Assembly: GCF_021044425.1 (NCBI RefSeq)
Contig: NZ_JAJNEC010000006.1
Location: 248,001-312,000 of the forward strand
From: Niabella pedocola
GTDB lineage: Bacteria; Bacteroidota; Bacteroidia; Chitinophagales; Chitinophagaceae
Direction of reading: 5' to 3'
DNA: 64,000 bases
Shown here: one piece after another, positions 40,387 to 49,591 of the stretch
Layout: each line of letters begins with the position of its first letter
Numbering within the stretch: the stretch's first letter is position 1
Translations under genes and position numbers: made by a program
Notes under the pieces: generated by a model
Database searches by the model: none
What the model was told of the DNA's origin: nothing
What the model saw: the letters and a program-made list of their open reading frames with translations, nothing else

Positions 40387-42288
40387 GTGTGTGGTATTGC
40401 CGGCTTTGCCGATTTCAATCGTAATAGTTCTGCTGAGGTTCTTTGGCGGATGACGGCATCCATGACTCATCGGGGGCCGGATGGTCAGGCTGAATACTTC
40501 GATGAGCAGGATGCTTTTCAGCTGGGATTGGGACATCGCCGCTTGTCGGTGATTGATCTGAGCCATGCAGCTGATCAGCCCATGCGCTATGAAAACCTTG
40601 TAGTAGTCTTCAATGGAGAAATCTATAACTACAAGGAGATAAAAAAGGAGCTCGAAGAGAAGGGGCACCGATTTATAACTTCTTCAGATACGGAAGTGAT
40701 CCTGCATAGCTGGAAGGAATGGGGGGCGTCGGCTATTTATAAATGGCACGGGATGTTCGCCATAGTACTGTATGATAAAGTGAAGGAAGAACTGATTGGG
40801 ATCCGAGACCGTGCAGGGGTGAAGCCTCTTTATTATTCGTTTTACAATGGTTTACTGCTGTTTGGGTCAGAATTAAAAACGCTGATGGCGCACCCCGGTT
40901 TTAGAAAAGAGCTGGATCTTGCGGCGATAGCTTCTTTCCTGGAGTATGGGTATGTGCCGGCCCCGCATGCTATTTTTAAAAATACATGTAAGTTGCAACC
41001 GGGTTATCTACTGCGCGTTGACATGAAAAAACAGACATTCATAACCGAGCAGTACTGGAATGTTTACGATTACTACAATAAGCCTAAACTCAGGATCAGT
41101 CTGCCTGATGCAATCGAAGCAACAGAACAGATTCTTGAAAAGGCCTTTCAATACCGCATGGTGGCGGACGTGCCGGTGGGTGTGTTTCTGAGTGGAGGTT
41201 TTGATAGTAGTTGTGTTACAGCCCTGCTTCAAAAAAATAGTAATACAAGAATAAAAACCTTCACCATCGGCACTACTGATCACCAGATGGACGAAGCCCC
41301 ATTTGCAAAGCAAATTGCAGAACACCTTGGAACAGATCATACAGAATATTATTGCACAGAGAAAGAAGCACTGCAGATCATCCCGGAGCTGCCGTTTTAT
41401 TATGACGAGCCTTTTGCTGACAGCAGCGCTATTCCCACGATCCTCGTGAGTCGGATGGCTCGTGAACAGGTGACTGTTGCGCTTTCTGCGGATGCGGGTG
41501 ATGAAATCTTTGCAGGCTATACTCGTTATGACTATATCCGCCGTTATCTCAACAAGATAAGCAGGATTCCAGTTCCGCTGCGTAAGCTGCTGGCGGGTGG
41601 AATGAACCAAGTCAAGCCGGAAAAGATTCCTGGTTTAAGAAATCGCCCGGAGTTTTTTGGTCAGTATGATAAGTTAAAGAATTTACTCATGGATCCTTCA
41701 CCTGTGATCTTGCTGAAAAACCTGAGTATTGCATATACAGAAGCAGACATCGACCAATTGTTTCTTCACAAGCCCGCCTCGCTTGTAACCGGTCATAGCA
41801 GCACGGAATTACTGGCCGGTAAAGACGATGCGTTATCCTTTATGATGGCCGTGGACTACCAAACCTATCTGGCAGACGATATTCTCCAAAAAGTAGACCG
41901 CGCTTCAATGAGCGCTAGTCTTGAAGGACGGGAGCCGTTTCTGGATCAGGACATTATTGAATTTGCAGCCCAGCTGCCTCCGGAATACAAGTATTATAAA
42001 GGTATAAAAAAGTACATTCTGAAAGAAATCGTTTACAAATATCTACCTCGGGAGATGATGGACCGTCCTAAGGCTGGATTTGGTATTCCCATCACAGACT
42101 GGCTGCTGGGTGTATTGAGACCATTGGTAGAAGAGTACTTTGATCCGGTATTTTTAAGGAAGCAAGGACTGTTTGATGAGGTAGCTGTAAAACAGCTAAA
42201 AGAAAAGTTCTATTCGGGAAGAAAAGATCTGCATTTAAGAATATGGTATCTGCTGATGTTTCAGATGTGGTATAAAAAATGGATTTAA
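40387..42288 (+). CDS. asnB: Asparagine synthase (glutamine-hydrolysing)-type amidotransferase
   Basis: The frame starts at GTG (40387), followed directly by the nucleophilic Cys after Met removal (CGIAGF). The 633 residues comprise a class II glutamine amidotransferase domain (about 1-210) with RGPDG (about 29-33) and NGEIYNY (about 77-83), and an ATP-pyrophosphatase domain with SGGFDSS (268-274). A surface-polysaccharide position and the pairing with glycosyltransferases suggest amidation of a sugar acid or of an amino acid attached to the glycan, as proposed for WbpS-like proteins, rather than bulk asparagine synthesis. The base composition returns to the normal range in this gene. Confidence 0.92.
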   Translation: MCGIAGFADFNRNSSAEVLWRMTASMTHRGPDGQAEYFDEQDAFQLGLGHRRLSVIDLSHAADQPMRYENLVVVFNGEIYNYKEIKKELEEKGHRFITSSDTEVILHSWKEWGASAIYKWHGMFAIVLYDKVKEELIGIRDRAGVKPLYYSFYNGLLLFGSELKTLMAHPGFRKELDLAAIASFLEYGYVPAPHAIFKNTCKLQPGYLLRVDMKKQTFITEQYWNVYDYYNKPKLRISLPDAIEATEQILEKAFQYRMVADVPVGVFLSGGFDSSCVTALLQKNSNTRIKTFTIGTTDHQMDEAPFAKQIAEHLGTDHTEYYCTEKEALQIIPELPFYYDEPFADSSAIPTILVSRMAREQVTVALSADAGDEIFAGYTRYDYIRRYLNKISRIPVPLRKLLAGGMNQVKPEKIPGLRNRPEFFGQYDKLKNLLMDPSPVILLKNLSIAYTEADIDQLFLHKPASLVTGHSSTELLAGKDDALSFMMAVDYQTYLADDILQKVDRASMSASLEGREPFLDQDIIEFAAQLPPEYKYYKGIKKYILKEIVYKYLPREMMDRPKAGFGIPITDWLLGVLRPLVEEYFDPVFLRKQGLFDEVAVKQLKEKFYSGRKDLHLRIWYLLMFQMWYKKWI

Positions 42289-42319
42289 AGCATTTTGTTA
42301 TATCCCTGCTATTAAAAAC

Positions 42320-44659
42320 ATGATTCGTAATATTGGTATTCTTTGTTTGTCGTCTTTACTATTGTTTCCGTATCCTCATTACGGCCAATCGGATTTTAGA
42401 AGAACGATGATTCAATTCCGGGAGGCGGAGAACGCTGCAATAAGAGATCTCCGGGATGCATTGACCGGATATAACGCCGGCTTAATTCATATTGAAAAAG
42501 TCTCTTTAGATGAGAGAACCGGGCAAGCGTTTTATCTGTCTGTGGATAAAAATGAGACGACGATAAAATATACAACACAAAATAGCCTTGAGAATGCGAT
42601 ATATACTTTCCTGGATTTGTTAGGTTTTCATTGGTATGGACCTGGCGATAACTGGTTTGTTAAACCATCCGCCTTAAGAAGGCCGCAGCTTAGTGGGCAA
42701 TGGATGGAGCCCAGCTTCAGAAATCGTTCTTTTTTTGGTACGGGAGGACTTTATTTTAATCAGCCTCAACTCTATGATCCCAAGAATACATATATGCAGA
42801 AATGGTACGACTGGAAGCGGCGTAATCGGTTCAATGCAGATTTTTCGAGTGTGGGTCATACAGGCCAGGCATTTTATCTTGCAAACAAGAATTTATTGGA
42901 TGCGCATCCTGAATGGTTTACCGGTGAAAGCGGGAAAGTGAATGGGCGTATTCGTATCGATCAGGCAGCCGCGGTACGTGCTTATAAAGACTGGATACGA
43001 AAAATATATAATGCGACTACCGGTGAATTTATTGCGCTGGGCGTTGAACCAGAAGATGGTCGCGGTGGAGTAGACGACCCTTTGCCGGCAAAAATGCCCG
43101 GGATTAAAAATCATGCAGATAAATGGTGGTGGCTGGCTAATGAGGTTGCCAGGGAATATCCTGAAAATGATAAACATATTGTAATCACTGCGTATGCATA
43201 TGGAGATGGTTCTACCAATGCATTGGCGCCTTCCTTTCCATTAAGAAAAAATGTATATCCGGTAATTATTCCCTATGCATTTCAAACGGCATATCAGCCA
43301 GACGAAATGGTCCGCGTATGGTCAAAGTGGGTTACAGGAAATATGGGATTGTATGATTACTGGAATATTACGCAATGGAGTGTGGGTCTGCCTCAGTTCA
43401 ATATTTATAGTATCGTGCCAAAACTCAGATTTTGGAAGAGCAATAAGGTTGATGGAATTTATCTGGAAACAACCGATGCAGCAGGCCCGATGGGGCATGC
43501 CTTATGGCTGGCGGGACAGCTTCAGTGGGATCTGAACAGCAATTTTGATGCTTTGTATAAACAGTATTTGAACGATTGTTTTGATGGGGCAGCGGCCTAT
43601 ATGAAAAAAATGTTTGACAGGTGGAGTAAAAACTATCAGGGCACGGCAGAAGTTGCGTTTAGCCTGGCAGACCTGAAAAAAGCTTCCGCTGCTGTGGAAA
43701 AAGGAAGTTTGGCGTGGAAACGCATTTTGGATTTAAAGGCATATGTACATTTTATGAAAATGTATTATGAGCAAAATGGAACACAACAAAGTAAAGATGC
43801 TCTATATCGCTATTTATACAGCATCCATCATTTAATGATGGTGCAGACAGCTGCCTTTGTTGGACAGGCCTATATTCAGCCTCTTGTCAATGGAAATGTA
43901 GTGCCCGGAAGCAATGGAATAAGGCCTTTGTCAGAAAGTGATATAGAGCGGCAGTTTCAACAGGATCTAAGAAGTGCTTCGCAGACGTACCATTTATCTG
44001 ACTTTGTTTTTGATTATAATAAAGTAAAATATATTGAGCCGATTGCTAATACCGCGTGGCGCTTTGGAGGATATAATACGCCCTTCTATTTTTATGCTCC
44101 TTATACCGGCCAGCTTAATTTGGATGTTGGAGCCGAATCTGAGACGGTTTTTTCTTTTTTCTCGGAATCAAAAGAATTTGTCAGGATGAACGTGGCAAAA
44201 TCAAATTGTGATTATAAGGAACTTGTTTTGGACAGGGGTTGGAATATGAAACGATTTAAATTCCCTATAGAAAAGGGGAAAAAATATTGGTTGCAGACCC
44301 GATACGGATTCAGCAGAGTTGTTGTAAAAAGCGAAGGCATCGTGTTGTTTAAAAATCCAGGCGAACAGGATTTTGATAACTACCAGTATCCGGTACAGTA
44401 TTTTTATGTACCTAAAGAAACAAGTGAAATAGTTTTTTACGACAAGGAGCGGGAAGGTGAAAACGATCGTGGGTACTTGGTTGCGCCGGATGGAACGATG
44501 CAAAAAAGACAAATAACGGATGTGAAAAATATTTACAAGGTTCCTGTTGCTCTGGCCTATCGGGGAAAAGTATGGGAGGCTGATTTTGGCCATTCCCAAT
44601 GGGGCTTTAAAAATATACCCAATATCACTAGCTTACAAAAGTTCGAGTACGGGGAATAA
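42320..44659 (+). CDS. DUF4838 family secreted protein (glycoside hydrolase-like)
   Basis: The 779 residues have a signal peptide ending near PYPHYGQ. The first 110 residues resemble the N-terminal domain of alpha-glucuronidase/hexosaminidase-like enzymes (TTIKYTTQNSLENAIYTFLDLLG). DUF4838 follows, with blocks such as VGHTGQAFYL and KLRFWKSNKVDGIYLETTDAAGPMGHALWLAGQLQWDLNSNFDAL. The fold relates to TIM-barrel glycoside hydrolases, and acidic residues in GVEPEDGRGG (about 242-251) and LETTDAAG (about 379-386) could be catalytic. The C-terminal third looks beta-sandwich-like. Its place in a polysaccharide synthesis locus suggests editing, trimming or release of the polymer in the periplasm or outside. 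Confidence 0.78.
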   Translation: MIRNIGILCLSSLLLFPYPHYGQSDFRRTMIQFREAENAAIRDLRDALTGYNAGLIHIEKVSLDERTGQAFYLSVDKNETTIKYTTQNSLENAIYTFLDLLGFHWYGPGDNWFVKPSALRRPQLSGQWMEPSFRNRSFFGTGGLYFNQPQLYDPKNTYMQKWYDWKRRNRFNADFSSVGHTGQAFYLANKNLLDAHPEWFTGESGKVNGRIRIDQAAAVRAYKDWIRKIYNATTGEFIALGVEPEDGRGGVDDPLPAKMPGIKNHADKWWWLANEVAREYPENDKHIVITAYAYGDGSTNALAPSFPLRKNVYPVIIPYAFQTAYQPDEMVRVWSKWVTGNMGLYDYWNITQWSVGLPQFNIYSIVPKLRFWKSNKVDGIYLETTDAAGPMGHALWLAGQLQWDLNSNFDALYKQYLNDCFDGAAAYMKKMFDRWSKNYQGTAEVAFSLADLKKASAAVEKGSLAWKRILDLKAYVHFMKMYYEQNGTQQSKDALYRYLYSIHHLMMVQTAAFVGQAYIQPLVNGNVVPGSNGIRPLSESDIERQFQQDLRSASQTYHLSDFVFDYNKVKYIEPIANTAWRFGGYNTPFYFYAPYTGQLNLDVGAESETVFSFFSESKEFVRMNVAKSNCDYKELVLDRGWNMKRFKFPIEKGKKYWLQTRYGFSRVVVKSEGIVLFKNPGEQDFDNYQYPVQYFYVPKETSEIVFYDKEREGENDRGYLVAPDGTMQKRQITDVKNIYKVPVALAYRGKVWEADFGHSQWGFKNIPNITSLQKFEYGE

Positions 44660-44671
44660 AATGAAATTTAG

Positions 44672-45913
44672 ATGAATATAAAAATATTATATGTTTCTCA
44701 TGATGGAATGACCGATCCGCTAGGGCAATCGCAGGTATTGCCTTATATATTTGGAATTGCAAAAAAAATAAAATGCAGCTTTTATCTGATCAGTTGTGAA
44801 AAGCCGGACCGGTTTAAACAGCAAAAAGAACGGATAGAGACGATTTGTAGAGAGAACGGAGTAGAGTGGTTCCCGGTTCCATATCATAAAAGACCGCCCA
44901 TTATTGCCACTCTCTGGGACCTGAGGTCTATGAGGCAACTGGCGGTAAAACTTCAAAAGAAAGTTGGCTTCAGTGCGGTGCATTGTAGGGCACACATGGG
45001 TGGTACCATAGGCCTCTATTTAAACAAGAAATTTGGAATACCGATTATTAATGATATAAGAGGCTTTTGGGCAGATGAAAAAGTGGATGCAGGAGCGTGG
45101 AACCGGTCAAATCCGGTTTATAACCGGGTGTACAAATATTTCAAAAAAGTTGAGAGGGATTTGATTGTCAAAGCCAGTCAGCAAATTTGTTTGACTTATA
45201 AGGCGCAAAAAGAGATTGAAACCTGGCCCTTTGCAAAAGAGTTGACAAATATTACGGTAATTCCCTGTTGTGTGGACACAAATTTATTCGCTCAAAATAA
45301 TATAACAGAGTCGGAAAAAACCGCGTTTCGCAAAGAGCTTAATATAGGAGCAAATGATACAATACTAACATACCTGGGCAGCATTGGCTCCTGGTATATG
45401 TTGGAGGAAATGCTGGACTTTTTTTACTGTTTTCAAAAACGCTTTCCAAATTCGAAATTTTTGTTTTTAACATTTGATCAGCATAAAGGCATATTGGATG
45501 CTGCTGGTAAACGTGGAATTGCAATAGAATCAATTATCCTTAGGGGGGCACAGCGACGGGAAGTACCGGTGTTTCTATCAATAAGTCATGCCAGTGTTTT
45601 TTTTATACGGCCGTGTTATAGTAAACTCAGTAGCAGTCCAACAAAACAGGGAGAGATCATGGCAATGGGGATACCGGTAATATGTAATGAAGGTGTGGGA
45701 GATACAGATATGATTGTTCGCAAATATCACTCGGGTATATTAATTAATGAATTTTCTGAAAAAGCTTATTCGGAGGGGATAGAGGAACTTTTAGTTTTCA
45801 AAAATTCTCCGGAAGATATCCGTAAAGGAGCCCTGAACTATTTTTCACTGGAGGATGGCATAAACAAATATGTTGGTTTATACAAAAAAGTACTTAATGT
45901 AAATGGGAACTAA
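44672..45913 (+). CDS. Glycosyltransferase family 4
   Basis: The 413 residues form a GT-B fold. The N-terminus KILYVSHDGMTDPLGQSQVLPY has the acceptor-side loop (T-D-P-L-G-Q-S-Q), and HCRAHMGGTIGLYL (about 108-121) and PIINDIRGFWADE (about 127-139) follow. The C-terminal donor domain has TYLGSIGSWYMLEEMLDFF (about 230-248). The usual E-x7-E is only partly recognisable around SSSPTKQGEIMAMGIPVICN (about 316-335). It resembles polysaccharide-unit transferases. It overlaps the glf gene by 11 bases. Confidence 0.85.
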   Translation: MNIKILYVSHDGMTDPLGQSQVLPYIFGIAKKIKCSFYLISCEKPDRFKQQKERIETICRENGVEWFPVPYHKRPPIIATLWDLRSMRQLAVKLQKKVGFSAVHCRAHMGGTIGLYLNKKFGIPIINDIRGFWADEKVDAGAWNRSNPVYNRVYKYFKKVERDLIVKASQQICLTYKAQKEIETWPFAKELTNITVIPCCVDTNLFAQNNITESEKTAFRKELNIGANDTILTYLGSIGSWYMLEEMLDFFYCFQKRFPNSKFLFLTFDQHKGILDAAGKRGIAIESIILRGAQRREVPVFLSISHASVFFIRPCYSKLSSSPTKQGEIMAMGIPVICNEGVGDTDMIVRKYHSGILINEFSEKAYSEGIEELLVFKNSPEDIRKGALNYFSLEDGINKYVGLYKKVLNVNGN

Positions 45914-47069
45914 AAATTTTTTAATCGTAGGCGCAGGTTTTTCCGGAGCAATAATTGCCAATGAACTGGCCACCAAATATGATCATTGTACTGTACACGT
46001 AATCGATGAGCGGGATCATATTGGCGGGAACTGTTATACAAAGCGGGATGAGGAAACGAGTATTATGGAGCATGTATATGGCCCTCACATTTTTCATACG
46101 GACAAGCAAGAGGTGTGGGATTATGTATCCCGGTTTATTGAGCTGGTGCCTTTTGTAAACAGGGTAAAGTGTATCTACAAAGGCACCGTATATTCATTGC
46201 CTGTTAACCTGCATACGATCAATCAGTTTTTTCGTAAAAATTTAAATCCAAAGGAGGCAGAGGATTTCATAAAGGAAATTGCTGATCATTCAATAAAAGA
46301 ACCCCAGACATTTGAGGAACAGGCACTAAGGTTTATTGGGAAGGATCTGTACGAGGCTTTCTTTTTAGGCTATACAAAAAAGCAATGGGGATGTGAACCT
46401 AAAGAATTACCGGCTTCTATATTAAAGCGATTGCCGGTTCGGTTTAATTATAATGATAATTATTATAACAGCCCTTTGCAAGGTATCCCCAGAGATGGCT
46501 ATACACCGATGTTTGAGCAATTGCTGGCCCATCCGAAAATTCAATTGGAACTAAACAAAAAGTTTGATCCTTTAACGGATTATACGAAATACGATCATGT
46601 TTTTTTTAGCGGCCCTATCGATGCCTATTTTGAATATGAATACGGAAGATTGAGTTACCGGACCGTTTTTTTTGAAAAAATGGTTTCTGACGGAGACCAT
46701 CAGGGCAATGCCGTAATCAATTATTCTGATCTGGATGTTCCATTTACCCGAATAACCGAGCACAAACATTTTACACCCTGGGAAAAATACGATAAGACCA
46801 TTTATTTTAAAGAATACAGCAAGGAAACGGAGCACAACGACATTCCCTACTATCCAAAAAGGTTACAGAGTGACCTGTTAAAGTTAAAAGCATATAAAGA
46901 AAAGGCAGGTGTACAAAGCAAAACGTCCTTTGTTGGAAGGCTAGGTACCTATAAATATATGGATATGCATCAGGTTATTTATGAGGCGCTTACTTTTGCA
47001 TCGCTTGTCATTGATGCACTACGGGATGATCGGGCAATTCCTGTTTTTTTAGATAATAATAGTTTGTGA
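45903..47069 (+). CDS. glf: UDP-galactopyranose mutase
   Basis: The 388 residues form a flavoprotein. The FAD motif GAGFSGAIIANELA (about 8-21), the VIDERDHIGGNCYT segment (about 32-45) and a C-terminal YKYMDMHQVIYEAL stretch match Glf. Conserved active-site residues lie in GPHIFHT (about 60-66) and in a GYTKKQWGCEP block (about 158-168). The enzyme interconverts UDP-galactopyranose and UDP-galactofuranose, so the polysaccharide very probably contains galactofuranose. Three genes (the GT4 before it, glf, and the GT2 after it) are tightly spaced or overlapping and likely act together. Confidence 0.95.
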   Translation: MGTKNFLIVGAGFSGAIIANELATKYDHCTVHVIDERDHIGGNCYTKRDEETSIMEHVYGPHIFHTDKQEVWDYVSRFIELVPFVNRVKCIYKGTVYSLPVNLHTINQFFRKNLNPKEAEDFIKEIADHSIKEPQTFEEQALRFIGKDLYEAFFLGYTKKQWGCEPKELPASILKRLPVRFNYNDNYYNSPLQGIPRDGYTPMFEQLLAHPKIQLELNKKFDPLTDYTKYDHVFFSGPIDAYFEYEYGRLSYRTVFFEKMVSDGDHQGNAVINYSDLDVPFTRITEHKHFTPWEKYDKTIYFKEYSKETEHNDIPYYPKRLQSDLLKLKAYKEKAGVQSKTSFVGRLGTYKYMDMHQVIYEALTFASLVIDALRDDRAIPVFLDNNSL

Positions 47070-47072
47070 TTT

Positions 47073-47996
47073 ATGATATATGGACAAAGCAATGTAACGG
47101 TAGTTGTTGTTACATTTAATAGAAGACAGTTATTGGAAAGATGCCTGGATGCCATAAAAAATCAGAGAGGAGTCACTCCGAATATCCTGGTGGTCAATAA
47201 TAATAGTACTGATGGAACTACTGAATGGCTGGCGACGCAGGAGGGGCTAAAAGTTATTAGCCAGGAAAATAAGGGGGGCGCTTTTGGATTTTATACCGGT
47301 ATAAAAACTGCTTTTGAAGATGGTGCAGAATGGATCTGGTGCATGGATGATGACGGCCAGCCTGCCACTGATGCGTTGATGTTGTTATTAAAACATCAAG
47401 ATAAAAAGCCTTGTGTTTTAAGCCCGGTGGTTCTAGACATTGAGGACCGGAAAACCATTGTGTTTAAAACCGGAAACTTTAAAACCTACATGGATTTGAA
47501 GGAACCCCTTATTGACAATGTGGGATATCCGTTTAACGGCACAATGCTTCATAGGGCTGTTGTTGAAAAAGCCGGCCTTCCCAGAAAAGAGCTGGTGATT
47601 TGGGGAGATGAGTCCGAATACTGGAACAGGATCTTGTATAGGCATCAATTCCATGCGTATCTCGTTTCTCAAAGCCATCATTATCACCCGGCTCAATACA
47701 CCCTGTTCTATCTTAAAGAATGGGATCTGAAAACAGGCTGGAAGGTGTATTTTTATATCCGTAATAAGCCCTTTGTATATCAGAGCAGGTACACATCGGC
47801 TTTTATCGCACATGTAAAGGCCTACTATTTTGTTTTAGGCTTTTTCTATACAATTATGCGCTACCAAAAAAATGATAAAAAGCTGAAGTTCAAACTGGCG
47901 CGGAAGGCAATAAAGGATGGTTTCCGTGGTAATACATCTATGGGTATCAAGGATGTGGTTCAATATATTGCTAAGCTTACAAAATCTAAAAACTGA
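47073..47996 (+). CDS. GT2 glycosyltransferase, probable galactofuranosyltransferase (GlfT-like)
   Basis: The 307 residues have a GT-A fold: TVVVVTFNRRQLLERCLDAI (about 9-28), VVNNNSTDGTTEWL (about 40-53) and the metal-binding WCMDDDGQP (about 90-98). A WGDESEYWNRI block (about 176-186) with FNGTMLHR (about 149-156) is typical of UDP-galactofuranose transferases. The gene begins 3 bases after glf, whose product would be its donor. The linkage cannot be predicted. Confidence 0.85.
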   Translation: MIYGQSNVTVVVVTFNRRQLLERCLDAIKNQRGVTPNILVVNNNSTDGTTEWLATQEGLKVISQENKGGAFGFYTGIKTAFEDGAEWIWCMDDDGQPATDALMLLLKHQDKKPCVLSPVVLDIEDRKTIVFKTGNFKTYMDLKEPLIDNVGYPFNGTMLHRAVVEKAGLPRKELVIWGDESEYWNRILYRHQFHAYLVSQSHHYHPAQYTLFYLKEWDLKTGWKVYFYIRNKPFVYQSRYTSAFIAHVKAYYFVLGFFYTIMRYQKNDKKLKFKLARKAIKDGFRGNTSMGIKDVVQYIAKLTKSKN

Positions 47997-48081
47997 GAGC
48001 GTATGAGCGATATAACGTTGCGCAGAAGATGCTTTTCGTTTCAATATGTTATAAAGCGTTTCGTAATGTAAGATATGGCCC

Positions 48082-49434
48082 TCAAATATTGAAAATTTTT
48101 AACAGTTTCTTTCCGGGTGGTGCATTTTTGTAATATATGATCAGTATTGATAAAACATAAAAAGGCAGACAAGGAATTTTATAGCGCGACAACGCTCCAA
48201 AGTTGCCCGTGGAAAGTCCGACCGCAAAAGCAAAAATAATCGCAAAAATCAGGCAGAACTGGATTGTGGGATCGGTAGAGATGGTGTGCCAGCACTTACG
48301 GATGCCAATTGTGACAATCAGTTTGAGGGTGAGCATTAAAAATAAAAAGGCTTCTAAAGCGGATGCCAAAATGATGAGTTTTCGCGATTCCCAGAAGTAA
48401 GGTCTGAACAGCGTAACATTTACAGCCAGCGGAAATTTCAGTAACATATCGTTGATATTTTCCATTGGCCCTAAATCGTAGGCAGAACCGTCGTCTCCTG
48501 AGGTATACATGATCCAGCTCCGGGTAAGCTGGGCGGTTTCTTCCAGCTTGCTCAATGAGTACCGGCCCAACACGTCTTCCCCAAGCGAGGTCATTACATA
48601 AAGAGAACCTGCTATTGCAATTGACAGAACGGTCAATTTTACCAGGAATCTTGCTGCCGCATTCTGCATCCGGCTGGTGTAAAGTGATAATACCCAAATC
48701 AGCAATGCCGGTAAAAAAGCTACCAGGATATAGATCTTTACACGCGCCACGAGCCAGATGCTTAACAAAGTAAAAAAGATATTTCCGAGCCTGAAGTTCT
48801 TTTGGATCAACATCTGGAAAATGCCGTACGTCAACCATCCCAATCCAAAAATACAAATGGTATCTTTGAAAATCCCTGAGCCCCATACGATCACACTTGG
48901 AATAAAAAGAACAGCGATGGCCACGGGTTTTACAAAATCCGAGTAAAGCTTGGCAAAAGTCCGGAACAGGGCCCAGATGCCGATAAAAGAAATTGCCGCG
49001 AAAATAATAGCAGTGGGGAGATAGGTTGTGCCAAGGAGTAATCCGAGAATAGCTACAAGCGAGGCCACACTGTAACTTGACGGGTCCTGGTACCAGTAAA
49101 GCTGACTGATATAGTTATAGTAACCAATAGCGTTCTCATTCGGAAGGTGAAATAAAAGGTTTAGCCATTTTACCGGGGAGTCGGCAAAAGCACTGTTAAT
49201 GATCCGGGCATCATGAAAAAAATTCATCGTATCCCCTCCCTGATAGTAGTACTCATATACCATACCGATAAACACCGCCCCAACAATTTTCAGCGTTAGG
49301 CTGGTGATAAAAAAAGCACGATAGGGATGTGTATGAGGGTAATACTTATTCCGATATCGAAATGCAATAAAATAGATCAGGAACAACACAAATGGAAGAA
49401 TTGCGTAATCCAGGAGCGTTATATTAGGAACCAT
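48082..49434 (-). CDS. Multi-pass membrane protein, candidate polysaccharide polymerase (Wzy-like)
   Basis: The 450 residues have about ten hydrophobic segments and a large hydrophilic loop (about 270-340). They show no catalytic motif that I can name. The length, topology and single occurrence in a Wzx-type locus suggest the polymerase Wzy, which is poorly conserved in sequence. Short conserved-looking stretches are GGDTMNFFHDA (about 66-76), WGSGIFKDTI (about 185-194) and STGNFGALSRYKIPCLPF (about 412-429). It is the only gene of the locus on the minus strand. A membrane glycosyltransferase or ligase is an alternative. Confidence 0.6.
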   Translation of the reverse strand: MVPNITLLDYAILPFVLFLIYFIAFRYRNKYYPHTHPYRAFFITSLTLKIVGAVFIGMVYEYYYQGGDTMNFFHDARIINSAFADSPVKWLNLLFHLPNENAIGYYNYISQLYWYQDPSSYSVASLVAILGLLLGTTYLPTAIIFAAISFIGIWALFRTFAKLYSDFVKPVAIAVLFIPSVIVWGSGIFKDTICIFGLGWLTYGIFQMLIQKNFRLGNIFFTLLSIWLVARVKIYILVAFLPALLIWVLSLYTSRMQNAAARFLVKLTVLSIAIAGSLYVMTSLGEDVLGRYSLSKLEETAQLTRSWIMYTSGDDGSAYDLGPMENINDMLLKFPLAVNVTLFRPYFWESRKLIILASALEAFLFLMLTLKLIVTIGIRKCWHTISTDPTIQFCLIFAIIFAFAVGLSTGNFGALSRYKIPCLPFYVLSILIIYYKNAPPGKKLLKIFNI

Positions 49435-49539
49435 TTGCAGGGATATTAAATAGTTGGTAAAAATAAAGTATTCTCATGGCTTCATTGGCTTCCCAACGAT
49501 TTTCTTTGTTACCGCTGTAGGGAAAATCCGGCCTTGTAC

Positions 49540-49571
49540 TTGTCAAAAGTCCTTTCAATGATTTAGTTTTG
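49540..49571 (+). promoter_or_regulatory. Promoter of the UDP-xylose synthase gene
   Basis: TTG (49540-49542), 21 bases, then TAGTTTTG (49564-49571), the Bacteroidota -33/-7 layout. The start codon lies 20 bases downstream. It gives the end of the polysaccharide locus its own promoter, beyond the inverted polymerase gene. Confidence 0.55.
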
Positions 49572-49591
49572 TGGTTCTTAGGATTTTCAAC

